Translations under genes and position numbers: made by a program
Shown here: one piece after another, positions 40,308 through 49,655 of the stretch
How positions within the stretch are numbered: the first letter of the stretch is position 1
Layout: each line of letters begins with the position of its first letter
The notes under the pieces: model-generated
What the model was told of the DNA's origin: nothing
Database searches by the model: none
What the model saw: the letters and a program-made list of their open reading frames with translations, nothing else
Assembly: GCF_000231055.2 (NCBI RefSeq)
Contig: NZ_CM001466.1
Coordinates: 1,356,900 to 1,420,899 of the forward strand
Origin: Saccharomonospora azurea NA-128
Lineage (GTDB): Bacteria; Actinomycetota; Actinomycetes; Mycobacteriales; Pseudonocardiaceae
Length of the DNA: 64,000 nt
Reading direction: 5' to 3'

Positions 40308-41240
40308 ATGACCGACGCAACCGTGCTCGAGGTGCGCAACCTCCACAAGAGATACGGCGACACCGTCGCCGTCGACGACGTCTCGTTCACCGTCGACAAA
40401 GGAGAGATCTTCGGCATCGTCGGGCCCAACGGCGCGGGCAAGACGACCACCGTCGAGTGCGTCGAGGGGCTCCGCGTTCCCGACCGGGGCACCGTGCGTG
40501 TCCTCGGACTCGACCCGGTCGACGACACGACCGAACTGCGGCAACGACTCGGCATCCAACTCCAGAGCAGCGAACTGCCCGACCGCCTCCGCGTCGCCGA
40601 GGCACTGCACCTGTACGCGTCCTTCTACCGCGATCCTGCCGATCCCGACGAACTGCTGAAGCTGCTCGGGCTGACCGAACGACGCGACGTCGCGTTCCAC
40701 AAGCTCTCCGGTGGGCAGAAGCAACGGGTCTCCATCGCCCTGGCCCTCATCGGCACACCCGAGCTCGTGATCTTCGACGAGCTGACCACGGGCCTGGACC
40801 CCCACGCGCGGCGAGACGTCTGGGGCCTCGTCGAACGGATCCGCGACCGTGGGGTGACCGTCGTGCTGGTGACGCACTTCATGGAGGAGGCGGAACGGCT
40901 GTGCGACCGCCTGACGATCATCGACTCGGGCCGGGTGATCGCCACCGACACTCCGGCCGGGCTCGTGGCCGCGGCGAAGACCGGGCAGGTCCTCCGGTTC
41001 CGCCTCTCCGAGCTGTTCGACCTCGCGCTGCTCGAGGCTCTGCCGGAGGTGCACTCCGTGGAACACGACGGTACCGAACGCCTCGTCGTCACCGGCACCA
41101 CCGAGGTACTGCACGCGGTCACGGCCCTGCTCGCCCGACACCAGGTCATCGCTCACGAACTCCGCGTTGACCAGACCACTTTGGACGACGTCTTCGTCTC
41201 GCTCACGGGCCGGACGTTGCAGCACGTCGAGGAAGGCTGA
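40308..41240 (+). CDS. ABC transporter ATP-binding protein (DrrA/CcmA-like exporter)
   Basis: The 310-residue ATPase has Walker A GPNGAGKTTTVEC, ABC signature KLSGGQKQRVSIALAL, Walker B ELVIFDELTTGLDPHAR and the switch His in VLVTHFMEEAERL. The C-terminal extension after about residue 220 is typical of DrrA-type drug or lipid exporters. The Walker B reads DELTTG rather than the common DEPTTG, with the catalytic Glu kept. It is followed by its permease 6 bp downstream and by a two-component system, suggesting stress- or drug-induced export. Confidence 0.92.
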   Translation: MTDATVLEVRNLHKRYGDTVAVDDVSFTVDKGEIFGIVGPNGAGKTTTVECVEGLRVPDRGTVRVLGLDPVDDTTELRQRLGIQLQSSELPDRLRVAEALHLYASFYRDPADPDELLKLLGLTERRDVAFHKLSGGQKQRVSIALALIGTPELVIFDELTTGLDPHARRDVWGLVERIRDRGVTVVLVTHFMEEAERLCDRLTIIDSGRVIATDTPAGLVAAAKTGQVLRFRLSELFDLALLEALPEVHSVEHDGTERLVVTGTTEVLHAVTALLARHQVIAHELRVDQTTLDDVFVSLTGRTLQHVEEG

Positions 41241-41246
41241 CCCATC

Positions 41247-42002
41247 ATGTCGAGTCCCCGCTCCGCCCTTCGAGCGCTGACGGTCGTCGAGGCGAGACTG
41301 TTCCTGCGCGACCCGGCCGCGTCCCTCATGACGCTCGGCCTCCCGCTCGGGATCCTGTTCGTGTTCGGAATCATGCCGTGGGCCCGCGAAGCCAACGCCG
41401 ACTTCGGTGGGCAGGCGATGCTGTCGGTCTTCGTCGCACCGCTGTCGGTGACGCTGCTGATCGGCATGCTCGGCCTGTCCCTCTTCCCCGTGATCCTCGC
41501 GAGCTACCGGGAGAAGGGCGTGCTGCGCCGCATGCAGGGCAGTCCGGTGTCCCCGGCGACGGTGCTGACGGCTCAGCTGACGGTCTACCTCGGCATCGGG
41601 GCGATCACCGTCGTCGTCCTGATGGGTCTGGGCATTCCCGTGCTCGGCATCGAGGTCCCCGCCAACATCCCCGCGGTCCTGGTGGTGCTGGTCCTCGGCA
41701 CCGCCGCGCTGTTCTCCCTCGGGCTGCTCGTCGGAGCACTCGCGCCCAGCAGCAAGGCCGCGAACGGCATCGCCATGGCGGCGTTCTTCCCCATGCTCGC
41801 GCTCGGCGGCGTGTGGGTTCCGGCGGAGATGCTGCCGTCGGCCCTCCAGTGGGCGGCCGAGGCCCTGCCGATGGGAGCCATGTTCAACTCCCTGCGCTCC
41901 GCATGGGCCGGCGACTGGCCCGGCTGGCTCCCCGTCACCTCGCTCGTCGTCTCCACGACGGTGTGCCTCGGGATCGCGACACGAAGGTTCCGCTGGCAGT
42001 GA
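41247..42002 (+). CDS. ABC-2 type transporter permease
   Basis: The 251-residue protein has six hydrophobic segments and the ABC-2 motif near FPVILASYREKGVLRRMQGSP, then a late FFPMLALGGVWVPAEMLP loop typical of DrrB/YadH-like permeases. It pairs with the ATPase just upstream. Confidence 0.9.
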   Translation: MSSPRSALRALTVVEARLFLRDPAASLMTLGLPLGILFVFGIMPWAREANADFGGQAMLSVFVAPLSVTLLIGMLGLSLFPVILASYREKGVLRRMQGSPVSPATVLTAQLTVYLGIGAITVVVLMGLGIPVLGIEVPANIPAVLVVLVLGTAALFSLGLLVGALAPSSKAANGIAMAAFFPMLALGGVWVPAEMLPSALQWAAEALPMGAMFNSLRSAWAGDWPGWLPVTSLVVSTTVCLGIATRRFRWQ

Positions 42003-42046
42003 GGGAACCACCACCCAGGGCTGCGGCGGTGGGCGATAATCGCGCG

Positions 42047-43324
42047 ATGATCCCGCGTCGCGAGCCGCCGCCGTCGGCCTTCCTCCTTCCCCTCAGGGAC
42101 GACGCACGGCTCGGGGCACGCATCGAATGCCTGTTGCCACTCCTTCTCCTGGGTGTCGCGGCCGTGGTGAGCGTCGCGAACCCGCAGCACAGCCCTGAGC
42201 AGCGGTGGCAGGTGATCGCCTACACGCTCGTGAGCGCCGCCGTCATCGTCTTCACCGACACGGCGCCTCCGCCGTGGTGGCGTACCCGGTGGTGGCGGGT
42301 CGGTGCTTTCCTGGCGCTGCTCGGCTGTGCCAGTGTGCTCACCCTGCTCGACCCGGTCTTCACGGTGTTCACGATCGCGGCGTTCTTCCGCGCTCTGATT
42401 CTGCGCCCCAAGAGCGTCATGCTGGCGGGACTCGCCGTGACGTCAGCGCTCATCCACAGCCTCCCCGGAGGTGGGCCGCTGGTGGCGCTGCAGACGTGGC
42501 CGTACACCTACCTCGTCATCGTCGTCGTGCAGACCGCCGCCGTCGCCTCCGGAGTGTTGCTCTCCGAGCGTCTGGTCGCGCAGAGCGAGGAACGCCGGGC
42601 ACTGGTCGCCGAACTCCGCGCGGCGATGGAGGAGAACGCGGGACTGCACCAGCAACTGCTCGTCCAGGCACGGGAGTCGGGCATGCTCGACGAACGACAG
42701 CGGCTCAGCCGGGAGATCCACGACACCCTCGCGCAGGGGCTCGCGGGCATCATCACCCAGCTCACGGCCGCTCGACAGGCCGGTACCGCCGCCGAGGAGG
42801 CGGCGCGGAGAGTGGACACGGCACTCGCGCTCGCCCGGGAGAACCTGCACCAGGCCCGGCGAGCCGTCCACGCCCTCACGCCGGGAGAACTCGACGGCAG
42901 CGGTCTGTGCGACGCGCTCGCCGCCGTCACCACGCGCTGGGCCGAGCGGAGCGGCATCGCGGCCGAGTTCTCGACGAGCGGAACCGTTCGCGCGCTGCAT
43001 CCCGAGATCGAGGCCACTCTGCTGCGCGTGACGCAGGAGGCACTCGCGAACGTCGCCAAGCACGCGCGGGCTTCCCGCACCGTCGTCACGGTCACCTACC
43101 TGCCCGATCAGGTCGCGCTGGACATCCGCGACGACGGTGTGGGCTTCGACGACGACCCGGTGACGAGAGCCGACGACGACAGCTGGTCCAACGGCTACGG
43201 CATTCCCGGCATGCGTCACCGGGTGCAGCGCATCGCCGGACACTTCGTCGTCGAGAGTGAGCGCGGCGCGGGGACGGCGATCTCGGCAACGGTTCCCGCG
43301 GTGGCCGCGATGGCGGAAGCATGA
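42047..43324 (+). CDS. NarL-type (DesK/LiaS-like) membrane sensor histidine kinase
   Basis: The 425-residue protein has several N-terminal TM segments and no large external domain (intramembrane sensing). A coiled coil ([20 protein letters not shown]) leads to a HisKA_3 box with His in [20 protein letters not shown], then HATPase motifs [13 protein letters not shown] and [14 protein letters not shown] ends 6 bases before the ATG, so it probably has its own leaderless promoter downstream of the permease. It likely senses cell-envelope stress or the exporter's substrate. Confidence 0.9.
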   Translation: MIPRREPPPSAFLLPLRDDARLGARIECLLPLLLLGVAAVVSVANPQHSPEQRWQVIAYTLVSAAVIVFTDTAPPPWWRTRWWRVGAFLALLGCASVLTLLDPVFTVFTIAAFFRALILRPKSVMLAGLAVTSALIHSLPGGGPLVALQTWPYTYLVIVVVQTAAVASGVLLSERLVAQSEERRALVAELRAAMEENAGLHQQLLVQARESGMLDERQRLSREIHDTLAQGLAGIITQLTAARQAGTAAEEAARRVDTALALARENLHQARRAVHALTPGELDGSGLCDALAAVTTRWAERSGIAAEFSTSGTVRALHPEIEATLLRVTQEALANVAKHARASRTVVTVTYLPDQVALDIRDDGVGFDDDPVTRADDDSWSNGYGIPGMRHRVQRIAGHFVVESERGAGTAISATVPAVAAMAEA

Positions 43325-43938
43325 TCGGCATCCTGGTCGTCGACGACCACCCCATCGTCCGGGACGGTCTCCGCGGCATCTTCGCCGCCGAAGAGGGCTT
43401 CACCGTCGTCGGCGAAGCCGGTGACGGCGCCGAGGCGGTGACCATGGCGCAACGCCTGCTCCCGGACGTCGTCCTGATGGACCTGCGCATGCCCGGCACC
43501 GGTGGCGTCGAGGCGATCAGCAGACTGGCCGCGCTGGGCAATCCCGCGCGGGTCCTCGTGCTCACCACCTACGACACCGACTCCGACGTGCTGCCCGCGA
43601 TCGAGGCGGGCGCCACGGGTTACCTCCTCAAGGACGCCCCGAGGGCGGAACTGGTCCGCGCCGTCCGCGCGGCCGCGCGCGGTGAGTCGGTGCTCTCCCC
43701 CGCCGTGGCGAGCCGTGTGCTCGGCCGGATTCGGGAGCCCGCCGACGACACCCTCACCCCTCGCGAGGTGGAGGTGCTGGGGCTCGTGGCCCAGGGACAC
43801 ACGAACAAGGAGGCGGCGCGGGTCCTGTTCCTGAGCGAAGCCACCGTGAAGACGCATCTGCTGCACATCTACGCGAAGTTGGGCGTCCGCGACCGTGCCG
43901 CCGCCGTCGCCGTCGCCTACCGGACCGGCCTACTCTGA
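43321..43938 (+). CDS. NarL/FixJ-family response regulator
   Basis: The 205-residue regulator has a receiver domain (DDHP at residues 8-11, phospho-Asp in [14 protein letters not shown], Lys in [12 protein letters not shown]) and a LuxR HTH ([22 protein letters not shown], then [19 protein letters not shown]). It overlaps the kinase stop by ATGA, defining a cognate pair. Its 3' end overlaps the convergent coaE by 9 bases. Confidence 0.93.
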   Translation: MIGILVVDDHPIVRDGLRGIFAAEEGFTVVGEAGDGAEAVTMAQRLLPDVVLMDLRMPGTGGVEAISRLAALGNPARVLVLTTYDTDSDVLPAIEAGATGYLLKDAPRAELVRAVRAAARGESVLSPAVASRVLGRIREPADDTLTPREVEVLGLVAQGHTNKEAARVLFLSEATVKTHLLHIYAKLGVRDRAAAVAVAYRTGLL

Positions 43939-45132
43939 CGCCGCCTCGGGTGTCCAGCCCGTCCGGGTCGCCCACTCCTCGGCCCTGCCGAACGCGGCGT
44001 TGACCCACGGCTGCTTCTCCTCGGCGTAGGCGTCCACGGCCCCCGCGTCCGCGTGCTTGGCCGCCAGCTCACGCTTCACCTCCGCGTAGGCGTCGACCTC
44101 GCTCGGGTTGGCGCGCAGCCAGTCGCGGAACAACAGCGCACGGCGCCACGCGGGACTGCCTTCCTGTCGCACGTGGAGGTTCACCGGACGCGCCGGATCG
44201 GCCCCGGAGAACAGTCGCTTCGTCCAGCGTTGCTCGTCCCCCACCGGCTCGTCGGACCATTCGCGGTCCGCGTGCTGCACGAACCCCGCGCCCGTGAGCG
44301 GCGCGGCGAGCGCGTCCGCGTCGACGAGGTCGGCGACGACCAGCTGCACGTCCACGACGTCCTTCGCGGGCAACCCGGGCACCGCCGTCGATCCGATGTG
44401 GTCGACGCGCAGCGCCCGCGGCCCGGCCGCGGCCCGCAGTCTGGCCACCACGCGTCGCGCTTGCACCGGCCAGGTGGGGTCGGCGGGAACGATCACCGGC
44501 GAGGCCGGCGGGCGGACCCGCTTCAGCCGCAGGTTCGCCTCGTACGGCACGAGCCGTTCGGTCCAGAGGTCGTCCACCTGAGCGAGCAGGTCGTCCCGGC
44601 CACCACTGTTGTCCAACCACACGTCGGCCACCTCGCGCCGCTGCTCGGTGGTGGCCTGCGCGGCGATGCGGGCCCGGGCGTCGGACTCCGGCATGCCCCG
44701 CGACTCGACGAGCCTGCGCACCCGGACATCCTCGGCGGCGTCGACCACGACGACGAGGTGATAGCCGGCCGCGAGGCCGTTCTCCACCAGCAACGGCACG
44801 TCGTGCACGACGATCGCGTCGTCGGGTGTCTCGGCGAAACGTTCCATCGTGCGGGCGGCGATTCTCGGATGCAGGATCGCGTTGAGGCGCTGCCGCGACT
44901 CGTCGTCGGCGAACGCCTTGGCCGCCAACGCCGCCCGGTTCAACGCCCCGTTCTCGTCGAGGACGTCCGCACCGAAGGCCTCCGCCACCTCGGCGAGACC
45001 GTCGGTACCGGGCTCCACGACTTCTCTCGCGATGACGTCGGCGTCGATCACCACCGCGCCGTGTTCCGCGAGTCGCGCGGCCACGGTCGACTTCCCCGAC
45101 CCGATCCCGCCTGTCAGTCCCACACGCAGCAT
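43930..45132 (-). CDS. coaE: Dephospho-CoA kinase fused to a GrpB-like domain
   Basis: CoaE phosphorylates dephospho-CoA in the last step of CoA synthesis. Residues 1-200 carry the P-loop [17 protein letters not shown], the acceptor-site [10 protein letters not shown] and lid residues. Residues about 210-400 form a GrpB/UPF0157 nucleotidyltransferase-like domain ([20 protein letters not shown] then [11 protein letters not shown]). The same two-domain form occurs in mycobacteria (Rv1631). It is next to rpsA, also as in mycobacteria. Confidence 0.95.
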   Translation of the reverse strand: MLRVGLTGGIGSGKSTVAARLAEHGAVVIDADVIAREVVEPGTDGLAEVAEAFGADVLDENGALNRAALAAKAFADDESRQRLNAILHPRIAARTMERFAETPDDAIVVHDVPLLVENGLAAGYHLVVVVDAAEDVRVRRLVESRGMPESDARARIAAQATTEQRREVADVWLDNSGGRDDLLAQVDDLWTERLVPYEANLRLKRVRPPASPVIVPADPTWPVQARRVVARLRAAAGPRALRVDHIGSTAVPGLPAKDVVDVQLVVADLVDADALAAPLTGAGFVQHADREWSDEPVGDEQRWTKRLFSGADPARPVNLHVRQEGSPAWRRALLFRDWLRANPSEVDAYAEVKRELAAKHADAGAVDAYAEEKQPWVNAAFGRAEEWATRTGWTPEAASE

Positions 45133-45191
45133 GAGCGGTATTCAAACATCCCGACCACCGGTCCGCGTGCACACCACTGACCCGGAAACGA

Positions 45192-45226
45192 CTGTGGCCC
45201 CGGTCCACGCGGGACCGGGGCCACAG
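45192..45226 (-). terminator. rpsA terminator
   Basis: CTGTGGCCCCGGTCC (45192-45206) and GGACCGGGGCCACAG (45212-45226) form a perfect 15-bp stem with a 5-nt loop, 22 bases after the rpsA stop. It is followed on the minus strand by TCGTTT, a short T-rich stretch. Confidence 0.8.
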
Positions 45227-45248
45227 ATCACGACCGTTCAGGCGTTAC

Positions 45249-46730
45249 TCACGCACCGCCGGACAGCTTCTCGCGCAGAGCCGCGAGCTGCTCGTCGCTG
45301 GCGAGCGTGCCGCCCGAGCGCTCCTGCTCGGGCTGCGAGGAGCCGTAGCTGGTCTCGCCACCGCCGACAGCGCCATCGGCGACAGCAGCGGCGTTCGCCT
45401 GCTGCGCCTCGGCCACCTGACGCATGTGCTTCTCGTAGCGGGCGTGGGCCTCGGCGTACTGCCGCTCCCACTCCTCACGCTGCGTCTCGTAGCCTTCCTG
45501 CCACTCCTGCGTGTCGGGGTCGAAGCCCTCGGGGTAGATGTAGTTCCCCTGCTCGTCGTACTCCGCCGCCATGCCGTACTGCGTCGGGTCGAACTCGGCG
45601 TCCGGCGTGAAGCCCTCGTTCGCCTGCTTCAGCGACAGCGAGATGCGACGACGCTCCAGGTCGATGTCGATGACCTTGACCATGACCTCGCTGCCGACCT
45701 GCACGACCTGCTCGGGGATCTCGACGTGGCGCTCGGCCAGCTCCGAGATGTGCACCAGGCCCTCGATGCCCTCCTCGACGCGAACGAACGCACCGAACGG
45801 GACGAGCTTGGTGACCTTGCCCGGCACGATCTGGCCGATGGCGTGGGTGCGGGCGAACTGACGCCACGGGTCTTCCTGCGTGGCCTTCAGCGACAGGGAC
45901 ACGCGCTCGCGGTCCATGTCGACGTCCAGCACCTCGACCGTGACCTCCTGGCCGACCTCGACGACCTCGCTCGGGTGGTCGATGTGCTTCCAGGACAGCT
46001 CCGACACGTGCACCAGACCGTCGACACCGCCGAGGTCGACGAACGCACCGAAGTTGACGATGGAGGACACGACGCCCTTGCGGACCTGGCCCTTGGCCAG
46101 CGCGTTGAGGAACTCGCTGCGGACCTCCGATTGGGTCTGCTCCAGGTAGGCGCGGCGGGACAGCACCACGTTGTTGCGGTTCTTGTCCAGCTCGATGATC
46201 TTGGCCTCGAGCTCGCGGCCGACGTACGGCTGGAGGTCGCGCACACGACGCATCTCGACGAGCGAGGCGGGCAGGAAGCCGCGCAGACCGATGTCGAGGA
46301 TCAGGCCGCCCTTGACGACCTCGATGACCGTGCCGCGAACCGGCTCGTCCTTCTCCTTGAGCTCCTCGATGGTGCCCCAGGCGCGCTCGTACTGCGCACG
46401 CTTCTTGGAGAGGATGAGACGGCCTTCCTTGTCCTCCTTCTGCAGAACAAGGGCTTCCACCTCGTCACCGACGGCGACGACCTCGGCCGGGTCGACATCG
46501 TGCTTGATGGAGAGTTCACGGGACGGGATGACACCCTCGGTCTTGTAACCGATGTCGAGCAGGACTTCGTCGCGATCGACCTTGACGATGGTGCCTTCCA
46601 CGATGTCGCCATCGTTGAAGTATTTGATTGTCTTGTCGATAGCAGCGAGGAAGTCTTCCTCCGTCCCGATGTCGTTGACGGCGACCTGCTTCGCCTGGGC
46701 GTTCGGGGCGGTGGTGGTGTCGATGGTCAT
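45249..46730 (-). CDS. rpsA: 30S ribosomal protein S1
   Basis: S1 helps load mRNA on the 30S subunit. The 493-residue protein has four S1 RNA-binding domains at about residues 41-110, 128-195, 213-285 and 298-370 (for example VVSSIVNFGAFVDLGGVDGL and KVTKLVPFGAFVRVEEGIEG). An acidic, glutamine-rich tail is typical of actinobacteria, which have four rather than six domains. The ATG at 46730 begins MTIDTTTAPNAQAKQ. It is transcribed alone, with a strong terminator after it. Confidence 0.97.
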   Translation of the reverse strand: MTIDTTTAPNAQAKQVAVNDIGTEEDFLAAIDKTIKYFNDGDIVEGTIVKVDRDEVLLDIGYKTEGVIPSRELSIKHDVDPAEVVAVGDEVEALVLQKEDKEGRLILSKKRAQYERAWGTIEELKEKDEPVRGTVIEVVKGGLILDIGLRGFLPASLVEMRRVRDLQPYVGRELEAKIIELDKNRNNVVLSRRAYLEQTQSEVRSEFLNALAKGQVRKGVVSSIVNFGAFVDLGGVDGLVHVSELSWKHIDHPSEVVEVGQEVTVEVLDVDMDRERVSLSLKATQEDPWRQFARTHAIGQIVPGKVTKLVPFGAFVRVEEGIEGLVHISELAERHVEIPEQVVQVGSEVMVKVIDIDLERRRISLSLKQANEGFTPDAEFDPTQYGMAAEYDEQGNYIYPEGFDPDTQEWQEGYETQREEWERQYAEAHARYEKHMRQVAEAQQANAAAVADGAVGGGETSYGSSQPEQERSGGTLASDEQLAALREKLSGGA

Positions 46731-46946
46731 TAGGTGGGTTGCTCCGGTTAGCGGCTTGGTCTCGTGGGATGTGCAGTTTGCGTGCGCTGGGTGGGAACGA
46801 TGCAGTCCCAGCGTTCAGGCAGAACGGCCGCGACCTCATCGAATGGTGCGCGAACCCGAGATCCCAGCACGTGCTCACTGGGCCGAAGGCAGCGCGAACC
46901 CACTGCGCTGATTGTCAGCATACGCGGAGACTTCACGTCAGCACAA

Positions 46947-46979
46947 CGAGGGGTCCGACCACGATCACGGACCCCCTCG
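46947..46979. other. Hairpin in the rpsA/methyltransferase divergent intergenic region
   Basis: CGAGGGGTCCG (46947-46957) and CGGACCCCCTCG (46968-46979) form an 11-bp stem with one bulged C and a 10-nt loop, ending 16 bases before the methyltransferase GTG. It resembles a terminator but no gene ends here. It could be an attenuator or leader structure, or the end of an unannotated small transcript. The rest of 46731-46995 shows no coding frame I can support. Confidence 0.4.
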
Positions 46980-46995
46980 CGCCGACAATGAGGTG

Positions 46996-47844
46996 GTGAA
47001 CGACACGAACCCCGCCGATCGCCATGCCGAAGCCGAAGCCGTGCTCGGCACCACCGGTGTCGCGCACCGCGAGGTGAACCCCACCGAGGCCACCGCGGCC
47101 AGTCTGGCCTGGTGGAACGCGGATGCCGACGCCTACCACGACACGCACGGCGACTTCCTCGGCGACGCCGACTTCGTGTGGTGCCCCGAGGGTTTGCGCG
47201 AAGCGGACGCACGCCTGCTCGGCGACGTGGCCGGGGCCGACATCCTGGAAGTGGGGTGCGGTTCGGCGCCGTGCTCTCGCTGGCTCGCCGAGCAGGGCGC
47301 CCGGGCGGTCGCCTTCGACCTGTCGACGGGCATGCTCCGCCACGCGCGAGCAGGCAACGAACGCACCAGCCTGACCCCCGCCCTGGTCCAGGCCGACGCC
47401 CAGCACGTGCCATTCGCGGACTCCGCCTTCGACATCGCGTGCTCCGCGTTCGGCGCGCTGCCGTTCGTGCCGTCGCTGGAGGCGGTTTTCACCGAGATCG
47501 CCCGGGTGCTCCGACCGGGAGGCCGCTGGGTCTTCTCGGTCACGCACCCGCTGCGCTGGATCTTCCCGGACGATCCGGGACCGGCGGGCCTCACGGTCAC
47601 CCAGCCGTACTTCGACCGCACTCCCTACGTCGAGGTCGACGCCGCCGGGCGCGCCACCTACGTCGAGTACCACCGCACCCTCGGCGACTACGTGCGAGCA
47701 CTCACCGCGACCGGGTTCCGGCTCACCGACCTCGTCGAGCCCGAGTGGCCGCCCGGACACACGCGGATCTGGGGTCAGTGGGGACCCGTGCGCGGCAAGT
47801 TCTTCCCCGGCACCGCCATCTTCTGCTGCGTGAAACAGCCGTGA
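46996..47844 (+). CDS. SAM-dependent class I methyltransferase
   Basis: The 282-residue protein has motif I ILEVGCGSAPCSRWLAEQG (about residues 85-100), motif II VAFDLSTGML and the post-core VLRPGGRWVFSVTHPLRW, as in UbiE/Methyltransf_11 proteins. An N-terminal SLAWWNADADAYHDTHG segment is typical of an actinobacterial subgroup. The substrate is unknown. The GTG at 46996 follows GAGGT (46993 is also possible). It is coupled by GTGA overlap to two acetyltransferase genes. Confidence 0.9.
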   Translation: MNDTNPADRHAEAEAVLGTTGVAHREVNPTEATAASLAWWNADADAYHDTHGDFLGDADFVWCPEGLREADARLLGDVAGADILEVGCGSAPCSRWLAEQGARAVAFDLSTGMLRHARAGNERTSLTPALVQADAQHVPFADSAFDIACSAFGALPFVPSLEAVFTEIARVLRPGGRWVFSVTHPLRWIFPDDPGPAGLTVTQPYFDRTPYVEVDAAGRATYVEYHRTLGDYVRALTATGFRLTDLVEPEWPPGHTRIWGQWGPVRGKFFPGTAIFCCVKQP

Positions 47845-48722
47845 GCTTCGCCCGGATCGACCCGCTTCTGCCGGACGTCGTCGATCCGGGCGAGGGCGAA
47901 CGGCTGACGGTCGCGGCCTCGGGGCGGACAACGGTGTCGGCCGTGCTCTACCGCGCCCGTCACGACGGCTGGTCGGCGCTGTGGCATCCGCGCGTGGTGT
48001 GGGAGTTGACGCCGGTGTCGCCGGACGTCGGCGCCGGCGGGATGGCGGCCCTGCTCGACGCGCTGCGCGAGCGACTCCGCCAGGAGCGTCCCGGGACCGA
48101 CTCGGCGTGCAGCGTGACCTGGCCGAGCCGTGACCTCGGCGCGGGCCAGGCGCTGGCGGCCCACGGCTTCGCCCCGTACACGGTGCTCGCCGCACGGGAG
48201 GCGACGTCTCCGGCGGTCGACTCCGCCGACTGCTCGGCGGCGGAGATCAGGCCGCTGACCGGAGACGCCGAGGCACTCGTCCCCGATGTGGTGGACCTGT
48301 GGCGGGAGGAATGGCACTACGCCGTGTCGGTCGGCGCGGCCGTGCACAGGCCCGACGCGGCGGCATTGCTGGAGGGCGAGCTGCGGCGCGCCGTGTCCGC
48401 GGCGGAACCGATGTGGGTGGCGGAAGCCGACGGCGTCCTCGCGGGCCTGGCTCTGTGCCGATGGCCCGCGCCGCAGCCACGTCTGCCGAGCGGGTCGTGG
48501 GCGCAGCTGCACACCGTGTCCGTGGCCGCGTCCGCGCGCGGTCGCGGCATCGGGCGCGCTCTCGTCGCGGCCGCGCACGACCGCTTGCTCGCTCGAGGAG
48601 CGCGGGGCACGTACGTGTTCTACAGTCCGCACAACGCGCTGTCGACGGTGTTCTGGCACCGCCAGGGATATCGTCCACTGTGGACCACCTGGGAGGCACG
48701 TCCCGCGACGGCCGCACGGTGA
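47841..48722 (+). CDS. GNAT-family N-acetyltransferase, first of a tandem pair
   Basis: The 293-residue protein has a degenerate N-terminal GNAT-like half (CSVTWPSRDLGAGQALAAHGF) and a C-terminal acetyl-CoA-binding GNAT domain with motif A VSVAASARGRGIGRALVAAA, then YSPHNALSTVFWHRQGYRPL. The start GTG overlaps the methyltransferase stop (GTGA). Its tail and mid-motifs are nearly repeated in the next gene, so the two are duplicates. Substrate is unknown. Confidence 0.87.
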   Translation: MSFARIDPLLPDVVDPGEGERLTVAASGRTTVSAVLYRARHDGWSALWHPRVVWELTPVSPDVGAGGMAALLDALRERLRQERPGTDSACSVTWPSRDLGAGQALAAHGFAPYTVLAAREATSPAVDSADCSAAEIRPLTGDAEALVPDVVDLWREEWHYAVSVGAAVHRPDAAALLEGELRRAVSAAEPMWVAEADGVLAGLALCRWPAPQPRLPSGSWAQLHTVSVAASARGRGIGRALVAAAHDRLLARGARGTYVFYSPHNALSTVFWHRQGYRPLWTTWEARPATAAR

Positions 48723-49645
48723 GCACGACCGACGGGCCTTCGATGACCGAGCCGACAGACCTGGTCGCCGACCAGAACCAGCGATGGGCGTCGCTGGACC
48801 CGTTGTTGGCTCACGGCACCGAGCCGGGGCCGGGCCGCACCGTGGTGGCGACGTTGGCCGACGGTTCCCGAGCCACCGCCGTCCTCGCCGAGCATCACGA
48901 CCGGGGACAGCACGTGTGGACCCTCACGCCGTTTCTCGGTCGGCACGGCGGTGCGGGCATGGACGCCGTGTTGCGGGCCCTACGCGCTCACCTCGACCGT
49001 TCTCCCCCACCGGCCGACTCGGTGTGCACGTTGACCTGGCCGAGCCGGGACGCCGACTGCGTTCGCCCGCTGCTGCTCCACGGCCTCGTGCCCGTCCTCG
49101 CGCTCGGAGTGCGCACCACCGTCGACGCGGTGTCGCGAACGACTCCGAACGCGGTCGAGGTACGGCCCGCGGAGCCCGACGACGCCGAGTCCGTCGAGCG
49201 GCTCGCCCGGCAGGAGACCGAACACTCGTCGCTCTTCTCCGTGTCCGCTCCGCCGAACGGTCACACCGAGGACGCCGTGACCGACGCACTGCACACGCCC
49301 GGTCTGATCTGGGTGGCGGAACGTCGCGACACGGCCGCGAACCCGGTCGTGGGACTGATCCAGCTCAGGGAGGTCGAGTCGGACTCACCGGAGTTCGAGG
49401 GACTTCTCCCCGCGGGGAGATGGGGGCAAATCGTGCGCATCTCCGTGCGTCCCGACCTGCGAGGACGTGGCGTCGGACGGGCTCTGTCCACCACCGCCCA
49501 CGCGGCCTTCGCCCGCGCCGGCCTGCGACGCGGTGTCGTCTGGTACAGCCCCCTGAACCCCCGCGCGTCGGTGTTCTGGCATCGGCAGGGCTACCGGCCG
49601 CTGTGGACCGTGTGGCAGTGCAGCCCGGCCTCGGCGCTGCGTTGA
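48719..49645 (+). CDS. GNAT-family N-acetyltransferase, second of a tandem pair
   Basis: This 308-residue paralogue of the preceding protein shares CTLTWPSRDADCVRPLLLHG in the N-terminal half. Its C-terminal half has ISVRPDLRGRGVGRALSTTA with the acetyl-CoA motif RGRGVG, and YSPLNPRASVFWHRQGYRPL. The GTG at 48719 overlaps the previous stop (GTGA); a later ATG at 48743 is an alternative. The three coupled genes probably act on one substrate or pathway. Confidence 0.87.
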   Translation: MSTTDGPSMTEPTDLVADQNQRWASLDPLLAHGTEPGPGRTVVATLADGSRATAVLAEHHDRGQHVWTLTPFLGRHGGAGMDAVLRALRAHLDRSPPPADSVCTLTWPSRDADCVRPLLLHGLVPVLALGVRTTVDAVSRTTPNAVEVRPAEPDDAESVERLARQETEHSSLFSVSAPPNGHTEDAVTDALHTPGLIWVAERRDTAANPVVGLIQLREVESDSPEFEGLLPAGRWGQIVRISVRPDLRGRGVGRALSTTAHAAFARAGLRRGVVWYSPLNPRASVFWHRQGYRPLWTVWQCSPASALR

Positions 49646-49655
49646 GCGCGCCGGG

